Source: Streptomyces liliifuscus (lineage in GTDB: Bacteria > Actinomycetota > Actinomycetes > Streptomycetales > Streptomycetaceae). Taken from it: a DNA stretch of 64,000 bases. The DNA lies in NCBI RefSeq assembly GCF_016598615.1, contig NZ_CP066831.1:124001-188000 (forward strand). The letters are read 5' to 3'. Each line of letters opens with the position of its first letter. Within the stretch, counting starts at the first letter, position 1. The position numbers and the translations under genes were made by a program. The notes under the pieces were generated by a model that was not told the origin of the DNA, did not search any database, and worked only from the letters and a program-made list of their open reading frames with translations. Positions 18,334 to 29,700 of the stretch are shown here, piece after piece.

Positions 18334-19101
18334 GTGAACCCCACCTACGACTTCACCGACCAGGTTGCCCTCGTCACCGGAGCCGGCTCCGGCATGGGCC
18401 TGGCGACCGCCCGCGCCTTCGCCGAGGCCGGAGCCGCCGTCGCCCTCACCGACATCGACGAAGCCACCCTGAACGCAGCCGTCAAGGAACTCACCGACTC
18501 CGGCCACCGAGCACTCGCCCTCACTTGCGACGTCAGCGACGAGGACCAGGTCGCCGCCGCGCTCGACCGCACTGTCGAGACCTTCGGCCGCCTGGACATG
18601 GCCTACAACAACGCTGGCATCCAGATCCCGCCCAGCGACGCCGCCGACGAACCCGCCGAACGGTTCGACCGCGTCAATGCCATCAACCTGCGCGGGGTGT
18701 GGGCCTGCATGAAGCACGAACTGCGGCACATGCGCGCCCAGGGCAGCGGCGCCATCGTCAACTGCTCCTCCCTCGGCGGCCTGGTAGGCCTGCCCGGCCG
18801 CGCCTCCTACCACGCCTCCAAGCACGGCGTGATCGGCCTGACCACCAGCGCCGCCCTCGAATACGCCCCGCGCGGCATCCGGATCAACGCCGTCTGCCCC
18901 GGCACCATCAACACCCCCATGGTCAGCGACATGATCGCCAAGGGCGAACTCGACCGCGCCGAAGCCGAGGCCAACCAGCCCATCAACCGGCTCGGCACCG
19001 CCGAAGAGATCGCCCAGGCCGTCCTGTGGCTGTGCAGCCCCGGAGCCGGCTTCGTGGTCGGCGTCGCCCTCCCCGTCGACGGCGGCTACGTCGCCCGATA
19101 G
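18334..19101 (+). CDS. SDR-family oxidoreductase (glucose-1-dehydrogenase-like subgroup)
   Basis: A 255-residue classical SDR from GTG 18334. It has TGAGSGMGLATARAFAEAG, CDVSDEDQ, YNNAGIQIPP, CSSLGGLVG (Ser), YHASKHGVIGL (YxxxK) and PGTINTPMV, ending ALPVDGGYVAR. All catalytic residues are present, unlike the SDR-fold protein at 16863. It lies 254 bp after the lipoprotein gene, with no further gene visible in that gap, and is followed by a dead cupin gene at 19173. The substrate is unknown. Confidence 0.9.
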   Translation: MNPTYDFTDQVALVTGAGSGMGLATARAFAEAGAAVALTDIDEATLNAAVKELTDSGHRALALTCDVSDEDQVAAALDRTVETFGRLDMAYNNAGIQIPPSDAADEPAERFDRVNAINLRGVWACMKHELRHMRAQGSGAIVNCSSLGGLVGLPGRASYHASKHGVIGLTTSAALEYAPRGIRINAVCPGTINTPMVSDMIAKGELDRAEAEANQPINRLGTAEEIAQAVLWLCSPGAGFVVGVALPVDGGYVAR

Positions 19102-19172
19102 GGACGGGCCACGACGTGGTGGCCAGGCCGACACCCCAAGCCCCGCTCGTAGGAACCACTGTGTGAGACGCC

Positions 19173-19457
19173 GTGAAGCTCGTCAAGAACCAGCCCAACA
19201 GCAAGGCCCCGGCAGACTGGTTCACAGGTGATGTGTGGTGGGATGCCGGCCACTCGATGCCCACCCGGTCGACACGGTCAACCGCCCGCCGGTCGAAGAG
19301 CACTGGCACGGAGCCACCCCCGACCGTGCATGGAGCCCCTGGCTCTTCGGGAGGGCCAGGGCGACGGCAGCACGGAAACCGCCTGGGCCTAGCCGGTCAC
19401 CGACGAGCAGTACAACGGCCCGCGCACCCGCGAACTGCGGCGCGCCACCGCCTGATC
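19173..19457 (+). pseudogene. cupin-domain protein, decayed
   Basis: The start reads MKLVKNQPNSKAPADWFTGD (GTG 19173), the exact opening of a small cupin family. The metal-binding strand region then vanishes. EEHWHGATPDR appears in a second frame at about 19297, and PVTDEQYNGPRTRELRRATA, the family C-terminus, appears in a third frame behind an in-frame TAG near 19409. Together these imply an internal deletion, frameshifts and a stop. Such cupins are commonly neighbours of SDR genes. Confidence 0.75.
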
Positions 19458-19545
19458 CCGCCCCTGACACACTGAGGACGATCTGTGCCATGAAGAGTCC
19501 CACCGATGCCGCAGCCGAAAGACTCATCCATCTCCAGTAGCAGAC

Positions 19546-19645
19546 GTGAGCCTGATGCTCGACCTGCGGGGCAACGGCTTACCCGCGGTGCTCCACCGGG
19601 GCTCCGATCTCGGCGACCTCACGCTTCAGGAGCTGTCGCAGCCGC
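19546..19645 (+). pseudogene. possible 5' fragment of an alpha-galactosidase-like gene
   Basis: The frame from GTG 19546 reads MSLMLDLRGNGLPAVLHRGSDLGDL, reminiscent of the N-terminal beta-sandwich of GH36 alpha-galactosidases (GLPxVLHWGxDLG). It breaks off where the IS5-family transposase remnant begins. The match is short, so this remains a suggestion. Confidence 0.3.
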
Positions 19646-19654
19646 CCGAGGCCG

Positions 19655-20265
19655 TCACCTCTTCAGACGGCGACCGCGGAACGGGACTCGAACAGGCCCG
19701 CCGACGCCTTGTCCGCCCAGCACTTCAGGCCCGCCTCGGTGAGCGCGTCGATGATTCCGTGGTGTCGGGCAGCAGTGAGGTCGTGGGTCGATCCGGGTAG
19801 GGCGGGCGAGGCCCGGAGCAGGCGTCCGAACGGATCGGCGAGGACCTGGATGTTCATGCTGTTGCGCTTGTGTTTCCCCGGAGCAGTACGGGGAGTCCGC
19901 AGCGATCTCCCCCAGCCTTCGGCCGGGAGGTGCCCCCAGTCGATCAGCAGCAGAGTGCCGTCCAGGATCACGAACGCCTTCTCGCCGATCGTTCGCATCG
20001 CCGCGGCGAGTGAAGGCGCGAGGGCGGCCAAGGCCTCGACAGCTTCGCCTATACAGCGGCAGACCGTGGCGATCCCGATGCCGAATCCGGCAGCGAGCTG
20101 GGCGTAGGTAGCACCGCACCGCAGGTGCGCGAGGGCGAGCAGAGCCTGACGGCCGACGGTCAGACGTCGACGCCGTGTACCGATCTTCGCCCGCCACGCG
20201 GCCAGTTGACCGGTAAGGAACCGCAGGGTTCGGCTGGACAGATCGATCGAGATGAGTACGCAAGC
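19655..20265 (-). pseudogene. IS5-family (ISL2-like) transposase remnant
   Basis: Reading leftward from about 20265, one frame gives LISIDLSSRTLRFLTGQLAAW, LALAHLRCGATYAQLAAGFGIGIATVCRCIGEAVEAL and AFVILDGTLLLID, then SMNIQVLADPFGRLLRASPALPGSTHDLTAARHHG. This is a helix-turn-helix plus DDE_Tnp_4-type catalytic core. Between the LLID and PGKHKRN parts an extra ~15 residues (WGHLPAEGWGRS) interrupt the expected sequence. The frame ends after LFESRSAVAV, so the C-terminal third is missing. No clear start codon remains. It is inactive. Confidence 0.75.
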
Positions 20266-20270
20266 ATGCG

Positions 20271-20326
20271 AAGCTCCTGGCAGGCACGGGTGATCTTGGT
20301 CGAGAACCCGTGCCTGCCAGGAGCTT
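20271..20326. repeat. perfect 21-bp inverted repeat with 14-nt spacer
   Basis: Arms 20271-20291 and 20306-20326 are exact reverse complements (core GCTCCTGGCAGGCACGGGT). It lies just upstream of the IS5-family transposase remnant and about 150 bp past the end of mbtH. It could be an IS end, a hairpin shielding the transposase from outside transcription, or a bidirectional terminator. Confidence 0.7.
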
Positions 20327-20429
20327 TGCCGTTGCGCAGGGGCGTCCGACTTGCGGTCGGCATCGGGATGTTGGAAATCGCTCCGTGTGCCGTGGCAGGC
20401 AGGCTTCTCACCTACGCGATCCGCGAAGC

Positions 20430-20473
20430 GGCGGGGACGGGAGACGGAGTATCAGCCGCCGCCGGTCCCCGCC
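20430..20473 (-). terminator. candidate terminator after the NRPS-mbtH operon
   Basis: 9-bp complementary arms (20430-20438 GGCGGGGAC and 20465-20473 GTCCCCGCC) start 6 bp beyond the mbtH stop. There is no T-run, as is common in Streptomyces. Confidence 0.35.
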
Positions 20474-20478
20474 CCTGC

Positions 20479-20691
20479 TCAGCCGGCGTTCATGGCGTCT
20501 ATCAGGCTCTGGGGGCGCATATCGGTCCAGGTCTGCTCGATGAAGTCGAGGCATGCCTGACGGGCTGCCTCTCCGAAGACCGACTCCCACCCGTCCGGCA
20601 CGTCGACGAATGTGGGCCAGAGCGAGAACTGACCCTCCTCGTTCTTCAGAACAAGGTAGTTGGCGTCCTGGTCCTCAAAAGGGTTCGTCAT
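20479..20691 (-). CDS. MbtH-like protein (NRPS adenylation-domain chaperone)
   Basis: A 70-residue protein from ATG 20691 (a second ATG is adjacent at 20694). It has the full MbtH signature: [25 protein letters not shown] and [14 protein letters not shown] with the conserved Trp residues. MbtH proteins bind and activate adenylation domains. It lies 83 bp downstream of the NRPS gene on the same strand, so it belongs to that operon and presumably serves its A domains. Confidence 0.95.
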   Translation of the reverse strand: MTNPFEDQDANYLVLKNEEGQFSLWPTFVDVPDGWESVFGEAARQACLDFIEQTWTDMRPQSLIDAMNAG

Positions 20692-20774
20692 CATTCAGTC
20701 CTATCTGTCACTCACGGGTCGACATGTCGGGGTGGCCAACCGTGGCCAATGGGTTACACCAGCTCAGTCGACGA

Positions 20775-23700
20775 CTATCCGTCTTTCGTCGCGGACAGCC
20801 AACCCGCGATTGCGTCCCAAAGCAGAGAGAGCATAGGGGGATTGGCCATATCGTCGTGAGAGCAAGGCAACCGCGACTCGCTTATTTGACCGGAAGCATA
20901 GGGTTGCCACATGGCACGACCCCAACCATCCTCCAGCTCGTCCGACGAAATGAAGAGGAGATCTCCGTCGAACCTGCGAGGATAATGCTTCACATAGATA
21001 CGGGTATTATTCGCAATGATCCTCGCCCTTACTTCAGCCTCCTCTTCTGAGATCTCGCTGCGGAAGTAGTCCGGAAGTCCGGCGAGATCACGGAGAGAAG
21101 GCGCCTCGTCGATTGTTTCCGATGCGTCCACATGATCGCCGTGACCGTCGCCATCACGTTCTTGAATCCTTTGACGGACAAGATCTGCGGATTTCCGGTC
21201 GACCTTGTCCGCGTTGGGCCTGTCGAGTGGGGCCGGTGCATAGCCTCCCATGATGATGAGTGCTACTTGCTGGCCGTCTTCCTGCAGTTGCACAGCCATC
21301 TCCTGCGCCACGCGGCCTCCCATCGACCATCCCAGCAGACGGTACGGACCGGACGGCTGCACGGCGCGCAATTCTTTGACGTATTCCTCCGCCATTTCCC
21401 GGATGGATCCCGGAAACTCACCCGCACCGTCGACGTCCCGCGCCTGCAGGCCGTACAACGGAATACCAGGAGGTACGAATCCAGCCAGAGGAGCGAAGCA
21501 CCAACTCAGCCCGGATCGCGGATGAACACAGAAGAGGGGCGGCTGGCTCCCGTGCGTCCTGATGGGAAGGATCATACGAAGCGAGTTATTCGTCGCGGGA
21601 AGGCTGAGCCGGTGTGCGAGTCCTGCGACGCTGGGGGTTTCCATCAGCATACGGAGGGAGACATCGACACCCATGATCGAACGAATCCGATTCACCAGCC
21701 TGACGGCCAGAAGTGAATGTCCACCGCGTTCGAAGAAATTGTCCTCGACGCCGATGTGAGGCACATTCAGTTCTTGGGCGAAAATTCTGCACAGGATTTC
21801 TTCCTGGACCGATGCGGGTTCCCGGCTCGGCATGGACCAGGTATGGTCCGGCGCCGAAAGCTGCCGTCGATCCAGCTTCCCGTTCGCCGTCAGCGGCAGA
21901 CTCTCCAGGACCACCCACGCGGACGGCACCATGTACTCCGGCAGCATCGCGCCGAGATGGGCGCGCACGGCGGCCAGGTCGACCCCGGCGGTGTCGCCGT
22001 CACCGCTGGTGCGGCCACCGTCGGGGACCAGGTAGCCGACCAGGCGTTTGTCCCCGGGGCGGTCCTCACGCACCATCACCGCTGCCTGGGCCACGGACGG
22101 ATGCGCGCTCAGCGCGGCCTCGATCTCGCCCAACTCGATCCGGAAACCCCGGACCTTCACCTGGTCATCGGTACGGCCCAGATACTCCAGTTGTCCCTCA
22201 GCGTTCCAGCGGGCCAGGTCGCCGGTGCGGTACATCCGCTCACCAGGAGTGAAGGGGCTCGCGACAAACCGCTGCGCGGTCAGTCCCGGCCGGGCGTGGT
22301 AGCCGCGGGCCAGTTGGGCGCCGGAGATGTACAGCTCACCCGCGACACCCACCGGCATCGGCCGCAGCGCCGGGTCCAGGACGTAGACGCGGGTGTTCCA
22401 CACCGGACGGCCGATCGGCGCTGATCCCCGGGGCCATGCCGCCCGGTCCGCCGGCAGGGTGTAGGCGGTGACCACGTGTGTCTCGGTCGGACCGTAGTGG
22501 TTGTGCAGCGCCGTCCCGCCCGCCCCGCAAAGGTCACGGACCCGATCACTGAGCACAAGGGCTTCGCCGGCCTGGGAAACATGACGCAGCGACGGCAGCT
22601 CCGTGCCGTGCTCCGCCACAGCCTCACCGAGCGCGTCCACCATCAGGTTGGGGGCATACAGCTCGGTGGCCTTCTGCTCCCTCAGCCATGCGACAAACTC
22701 TTCAGGGTCACGCCTGATCTCTTCCTCCGGTACCACAAGGGTCTTGCCGTCCAAGAGGGCCGAGAGTATTTCCTGGGCCGAGACATCGAAGCTGATCGCG
22801 GTGAACTGCGCGACCCGCGAGCCCGCCTCGGTGGGGATGACTGAAGCGTGCCAGGACAACAGGTTGACCAGCGCACCACAGGACATCACCACACCCTTGG
22901 GGCGCCCGGTCGAGCCGGAGGTGTAGATCAGGTACGCGGGGTGCTGTGGCAGCAGCGGACGGGTCCGCTCCGTATCACCGGGAACGTCGGCCGGCAGTGC
23001 GCCGAGTTCGGCGACGACCGCAGGGTCGTCCAGCAGCAGCGCGGGACCGGTGGTTATGCGCCCGGCGACCTCTGTGCTGGTCAGCGTGAGCGACGGGACG
23101 GCGTCGGCCAGCATGAAGGCGATCCGCTCGGCCGGGTACTCCGGATCGATCGGCAGGTAACCGGCGCCCGACTTCAGAACCGCCAGCAGGCCGACGATCA
23201 GGTCCACCGAGCGAGGCAGGGCCAGTGCGACGATACGCTCGGGACCGATACCGCGACGGATCAGCAATCGGGCAAGCCGGTTCGCTCGCTCGTCCAGTTC
23301 CGCAAAGGTCACCTCGGCGCCATCGACAACCACCGCGACCGCATCAGGACGCTTCGCGACCCGGCCTTGGAACAGTTCCGGCAGCGTCGCCCCGGCCACC
23401 GCCTGGGCGGTGTCGTTCCACCCCACCACAAGCCGGTGCCGCTCCTCATCCGACAGCACCTCCACAACACTGACCTGCTGGTGCGGTTCCCTGGTGACGG
23501 TGTCCAGGACGCGGACGAACCGTTCGGCCAGTGCCTCCACCGTTTCGGCGTCGAACAGGTCGAGGGCGTAGTCGATACCGCCGCGCAGGCCCGCCGGGCG
23601 ATTACCTGTGCCAGTACCGGCACGCGCACCCATGTCGGCGTTGGTGTGGAAGGTTTCACTCAGGGTGAAGAAGAGGTCGAATTTTGCTGCCGGTTCGCCG

Positions 23701-26700
23701 GCGGGCAGGGGTTCGGTGTGGATGCCGGGCAGGTCGAGGACGGCCGGGGCGTTGTTCTGCAGGGCGAGCATGACCTGGAAAAGCGGATGGCGGGCCATCG
23801 AGCGAGTCGGCGCGAGGTCTTCGACCAGCCGCTCGAAGGGCACGTCCTGATGCGCGAACGCACCCAGTCCGCCATCCCGCACCTGCTCCAGCAGACTCAC
23901 GAACGTGGGATCACCCGACAGATCGGTGCGCATCACCAGAGTGTTGACGAAGAACCCCACCAGGTCGTCCAGCGCCTCGTCGGTCCGCCCGGCGACCGGA
24001 GTGCCGACCGGAATGTCATCTCCGGCCCCGAGCCGGTGCAGCAGAACGGCCAGCGCCGCCTGCACCACCATGAACACCGTCACACCCTGAACACGAGCCA
24101 GCTCCGCCACCCGGGCATGCACCCCGGCCGGCACACACACCTCCACCCGGCCACCGCGGTACGAGGCCACCACCGGCCGCGGCCGGTCGAACGGCAGCAC
24201 CAACTCCTGCGGCACCCCCGCCAACACCCCACGCCAGTAACCCAACTGCCCACTCACCACACTGCCCGGATCGGCCTCCTCACCAAGCAACTCCCGCTGC
24301 CACAACGTGTAATCCGCGTACTGCACCCCCAACGGCTCCCAGCCAGGCACCCGCCCCTCACTACGAGCCGTATACGCGACCGACACATCACGCGCCAACG
24401 GCCCCATCGACCACCCGTCACCAGCAATGTGATGCACCACCAGCACCAGGACATGCTCGTCAGGGCCCACCCCCAGCAGCCACGCCCGCAAAGGAAACTC
24501 AGCGCTCAGGTCGAACATGTGACCCGCCAGCCCGGCAACCGCGTCCGTCAGACCTTCCCGTCCCACCTCGACCACCGGCAGATCAAAGGAGACAGGCGGG
24601 GCAAGGATCTGCTGATACGGCCTGCCCTCATCGGCAGCGAAGACCGTCCGCAGCACCTCGTGCCGACCCACCACATCACCCAGCGCCATCCGCAACGCCT
24701 CGACGTCCAGGTCACCGCTCAACCGCAGAGCCACAGGAATGTTGTAGGTCGCCGACGGACCCTCCAACTCACCCAGGAACCACAACCGTTGCTGCGCGAA
24801 CGAGAGCGGTAGCGCCTTGGGCCGTGTCATCGCCACCAGCACGGGACGCGTCACATCCGAATCCGTCAGCCGCTGCGCGAGTCCGGCCACGGTCGGCGCC
24901 TCGAACAGCGACCGCATCGCGACTTCGGCCCTCAGAGCCGTCCGGATCCTGTTGATCAGCTGCACCGCGAGCAGTGAGTGGCCGCCCAGTTCGAAGAAGT
25001 TGTCGTCCACCCCTACCGCGGGCAGGCCCAGGACCTCGGCGAACACCGAGCACAGAAGCTCCTCCTGCACCGTGGCCGGCCCCCGGCCACGGTCGGCCGC
25101 CTGGTAGTCCGGAGCGGGCAGGGCCCTGCGGTCCAGCTTGCCGTTCACCGTCAACGGCAACGCATCCAGCACCACCAACGCGGACGGCACCATGTACTCC
25201 GGCAACACACCCTGCAGCTGCCCACGTACAACAGCGATGTCCGCACCCTCCGAACCACTCGCCCGAACAAGGTAGCCGACCAGACGCTTGTCACCAGGAC
25301 GATCCTCACGCACCACCACCGCCGACTGAGCCACCGACGGATGCGCGCTCAGCGCAGCCTCGACCTCACCCAACTCGATCCGGAAACCCCGAACCTTCAC
25401 CTGGTCATCCGCACGGCCCAGGAAGTCCAGGACACCGTCCGGCCGCCACTTCGCCAGGTCGCCGGTACGGTACATCCGCTCACCCGGGGTGAAGGGGTTG
25501 GCCACGAAGCGCTCCGCCGTCAGGCCACGCCGGTCGAGATAGCCGCGGGCCAAGCTCGCACCGGCGAGATACAGCTCACCCACCACTCCCGGCGGAACTG
25601 GCCGCAGAGCCGAGTCCAACACGTAGACGCGGGTGTTGGCGACGGGCGTACCGATGGGCGGGGTGGTGGGTTCGTCGGCGGACAGGGGGTCGGTGGTGGT
25701 CGCGCAGACGGTGGATTCCGTGGGTCCGTAGGCGTTGACGAGCCGACGGCCGTCGGCCCAGCGGGCAACCAGGTTCTGGCCGAGGGCATCGCCGGCGGTG
25801 ATGAGGGTCGTAATCGACGGCAGGCTGTCCGGTTCCATGAGAGCCAGGGCGGCGGGAGGCAAGGTGGCGTGTGTGACCGACCGTTCCGCGACCAGGCGGA
25901 CGAGCGCCTGGCCCGGCAGCGCGTCGTCCGGCGTAGCCAACACAAGGCAGGCCCCGTTGCACAGAGCCATCACCATCTCCCAGACCGCCGCATCGAAACT
26001 CGCCGAGGCGAACTGCAACACCCGGCTCCCTGCCGAGATCCCGAACTCCTCCGCCTGCATGGCAGCCAGGCTCGGCAGCCCTTGATGGGTGACGGCCACG
26101 CCCTTCGGCCGCCCGGTGGACCCGGAGGTGTAGATGACATACGCGCAGTGGGCGGGCAGCAGGGTGGAACGGCGCTCGGCATCTGTGGGGTCGGTGCCCT
26201 CGAAATCCTTGAGTGCGGTGATGGTCCGGGGGTCGTCGACGGCCAGGTGCGACACCTCTCCGCCGGTGAGACGGGAGGCCAGATCCGTGCCGGTGAGCAC
26301 CAGGAGGGGTTGGGCGTCGGTGAGCAGGTAGGTGATCCGCTCGGCGGGATAGTCGGGGTCGATGGGTACGTACGTGCCGCCTGCCTTGGTCACCGCGAGG
26401 AGAGCGACGATCAGGTCGATGGAGCGCACCAACATGACCGCGACCGGCGACTCGGACCCCACCCCGCGATCGATCAGCAGCCGGGCCAGGCGGTTGGCGC
26501 GGGCGTTGAGTTCCCTATAACTCAGTTCCACGTCCTCGAAGACGAGGGCGGTCGCGTCGGGGGTGCGGGCGGCCTGGGCCTGGAACAGCTCCGCCAGCGT
26601 CGCCGCCGGCACCTCCCGGGAGGTGTCGTTCCACTCGACCAGGACCCGGTGCCGCTCCGCGGGGTCGAGGACGTCCACCGTGCTGATCCGCTGGTGTGGT

Positions 26701-29700
26701 GCTGTCTCCAGAGCGGTGACGACGCCTTCGGCGACGGTGTGGACCATGGCGCACAGTGATGCGCCCGAGACGGGTTCGGCGACCTGCACGGTGAGGGTGA
26801 AACCGTCACCGGTGTCGTCGACGCTCAGCCCGATCGGGTAGTTCGTCCGCTCCTGGTCGTACAGCAACTCGACGCCGTCAAGGCTGTTGTCAGTTCCTGG
26901 CTCGGTGCTCCTGGAGTGCCGGTAGTTGAACAGGGAGGTGAACAGCGGGGTGTCCGCCATGATGCCGCTGGCCTGCCGGGCGAGTTTCAAGGGGGCGTGT
27001 TCGTGGACGAGCAGGTCCGCCAGCTGGTTCTGCACCGACCGCACCGTGTCCATCACCTGCGCGCCGTGGGTCCGCACCCGTACCGGCAGGGAGTTGATGA
27101 ACAGGCCCAGAACGCGGTCCGCGCCGCTTCCCGCGGCCATACGGCCGAACAGGACGGTACCGAAGACGACGTCGTCCTTGCCCGAGGTAGCCGCCAGAAC
27201 CCGCGCCCACACCACGTGCAGAACCGTGGCGGGGCTCACGCCCAGCCGGCGTGACTGGTCCCGCAGTCGCCGCGCGAGTTCCGCATCCATCACGCGGCGG
27301 AACTCCGCCACGCCGGTGCCGTCGCCGCGGACGTCGAGCAGCCCGAACGGCGCGGTCGGCTCGGTCACGTCCCCCAGCAGGGTGGAGAAGTACCTCTGGT
27401 GTTCCTCCTGCGCCACCCGCAGGCGGGCCTGGGCAACGAAGTTCCGGAACGGCAGAGGCGCGGGCAGGGTTTCCTCACGGCCCGTAACGAACGAGCGCAC
27501 CTCCTGCAGCAGTACGTCCAGGGTGGTGTGATCCGAGACCAGGTGATGGGCCTGAACGAGTGCGAGCCACTGACCGTTCACCGGGTCGGTCGCCGTGTAC
27601 ACGCGGATCAGCGGTGCCTGGCCGATGTCCATCGATCCAGGGCACGCGGCCAGCATTCGGCCGATCACCTCGTCGTCAGGCCCGTCGGGCAAGTCGACGC
27701 TTTCCACCGGGATCGCAGCACGGCGCACCACCACCTGGACCGGTTCGCTCAGTCCTTCCCACAAGACGGCGGTCCGCAGGATGTCATGCCGGTCGACGAC
27801 CTTCTGCAGTGCGTCCACAAATCCGTCGAGCCGCTGCCGGGAGTCGAACCCCAACAGCACCGGCAGCACATACACATCGGTCCCGTCCCCTGAGTCACCC
27901 ATCAGGTGGTGGAAGAGGATCCCTTCCTGCAGCGGGGCCAGCGGGTACACATCCGCCACGTTGCCCGCTCCGCCGGGAACCCGGGCCACGATCCGGTCGA
28001 TCTCAGCGCTGGTCAGATCCACCAGAGAGAGCATGTCGGGGGAAATGGTCAGGGCGTTGTCCGGAATCCGGTTCTCCGGCACCGCCACCTCGGCCGGACC
28101 ATCCGACGCAGCCAGTCCGGCAGCCGTGGGCGCTGCGAACAACGACCGCACATCAACCGATATCCCCCGGGTCCGCAGCAGCTCGACCACCCGCACCGCA
28201 AGCAGTGAGTGGCCGCCCAGTTCAAAGAAGTTGTCGTCCACGCCGACCGCGGGCAGGCCCAGGACCTCGGCGAACACCGAGCACAGGATCTCTTCCTGCA
28301 CCGTGGCCGGCCCCCGGCCACGGTCGGCCGCCTGGTAGTCCGGAGCGAGCAGGGCCCTGCGGTCCAGCTTGCCGTTCACCGTCAACGGCAGCACATCCAG
28401 CACCACCAACGCGGACGGCACCATGTACTCCGGCAGCATCGCGCCGAGATGGGCGCGCAGGGCAGCGGAGTCGACACCGCCTGCGTGGCCGGTCGCGGGA
28501 ACGAGGTAGCCGACCAGACGCCTGTCACCAGGACGATCCTCACGCACCACCACCACCGACTGAGCCACCAACGGATGCGCGCTCAGCGCAGCCTCAACCT
28601 CACCCAACTCGATCCGGAACCCCCGAACCTTCACCTGGTCATCAGTCCGCCCGAGATACTCGACCTGCCCATCGGCGTTCCACCGGGCCAAGTCGCCGGT
28701 ACGGTACATCCGCTCACCCGCAGTGAACGGGTTCGCGACGAACCGCTCCGCCGTCAGCCCCGGCCGATCGAGATAGCCACGGGCCAAGCCCGCCCCGGAG
28801 ACATATAACTCACCCGCGACACCCGCCGGGACCGGTCGCAACGCCGCGTCGAGCACGTAGACCCGGCTATTGGCGACGGGCGTGCCGATGGGCGGGGTGG
28901 TGGGTTCGTCGGTGGACAGGGGGTCGGTGGTGGTCGCGCAGACGGTGGATTCCGTGGGTCCGTATGCATTGATGAGCCGACGGCCCTCGGCCCAGCGGCC
29001 CACCAGGTTCTGGCTGAGAGCTTCGCCCCCCGTGATGAGGGTCGTGATCGACGGCAGGCTGTCCGGTTCCATGAGAGCCAGCGCGGCGGGAGGCAGGAGT
29101 GCGTGTGTGACCGACCGTTCCGCAACGAGGCGGACGAGCGCCTGGCCCGGCAGCAGGTCGGGCGACGCGGCCGACACGAGGCAGGCCCCGTTGCACAAGG
29201 CCATCACCATCTCCCAGACCGCCGCATCGAAACTCGCCGAAGCGAACTGCAACACCCGGCTCCCCGCCGAGATCCCGAACTCCTCCGCCTGCGCGGCAAC
29301 CAGACTCGGCAGTCCCTGATGAGTGACGGCCACACCCTTCGGCCGCCCGGTGGAACCCGAGGTGTAGATGACATACGCAGGGTGGGCGGGCAGCAGGGTG
29401 AAACGGCGCTCGGCGTCCGTGAGGTCGGTGCCCTCAAAATCCTTGAGTGCGCTGACGGTCCGGGGATCATCGACAGCCACACAGGGCGGGTGGCCGTCGG
29501 TGAGACGGGACGCCAGATCCGCGCTGGTGACAACCAGGAGGGGCCGGGCGTCGGCGAGGAGGTAGGTGATCCTCTCAGCGGGATAGTCGGGGTCGATGGG
29601 CAGGTAGGCGCCGCCCGCCTTCGTCACCGCGAGGAAGGCGACGACGAGGTCGGCCGAGCGGTGCACCATGACCGCGACCGGCGACTCGGCCCCCACCCCG

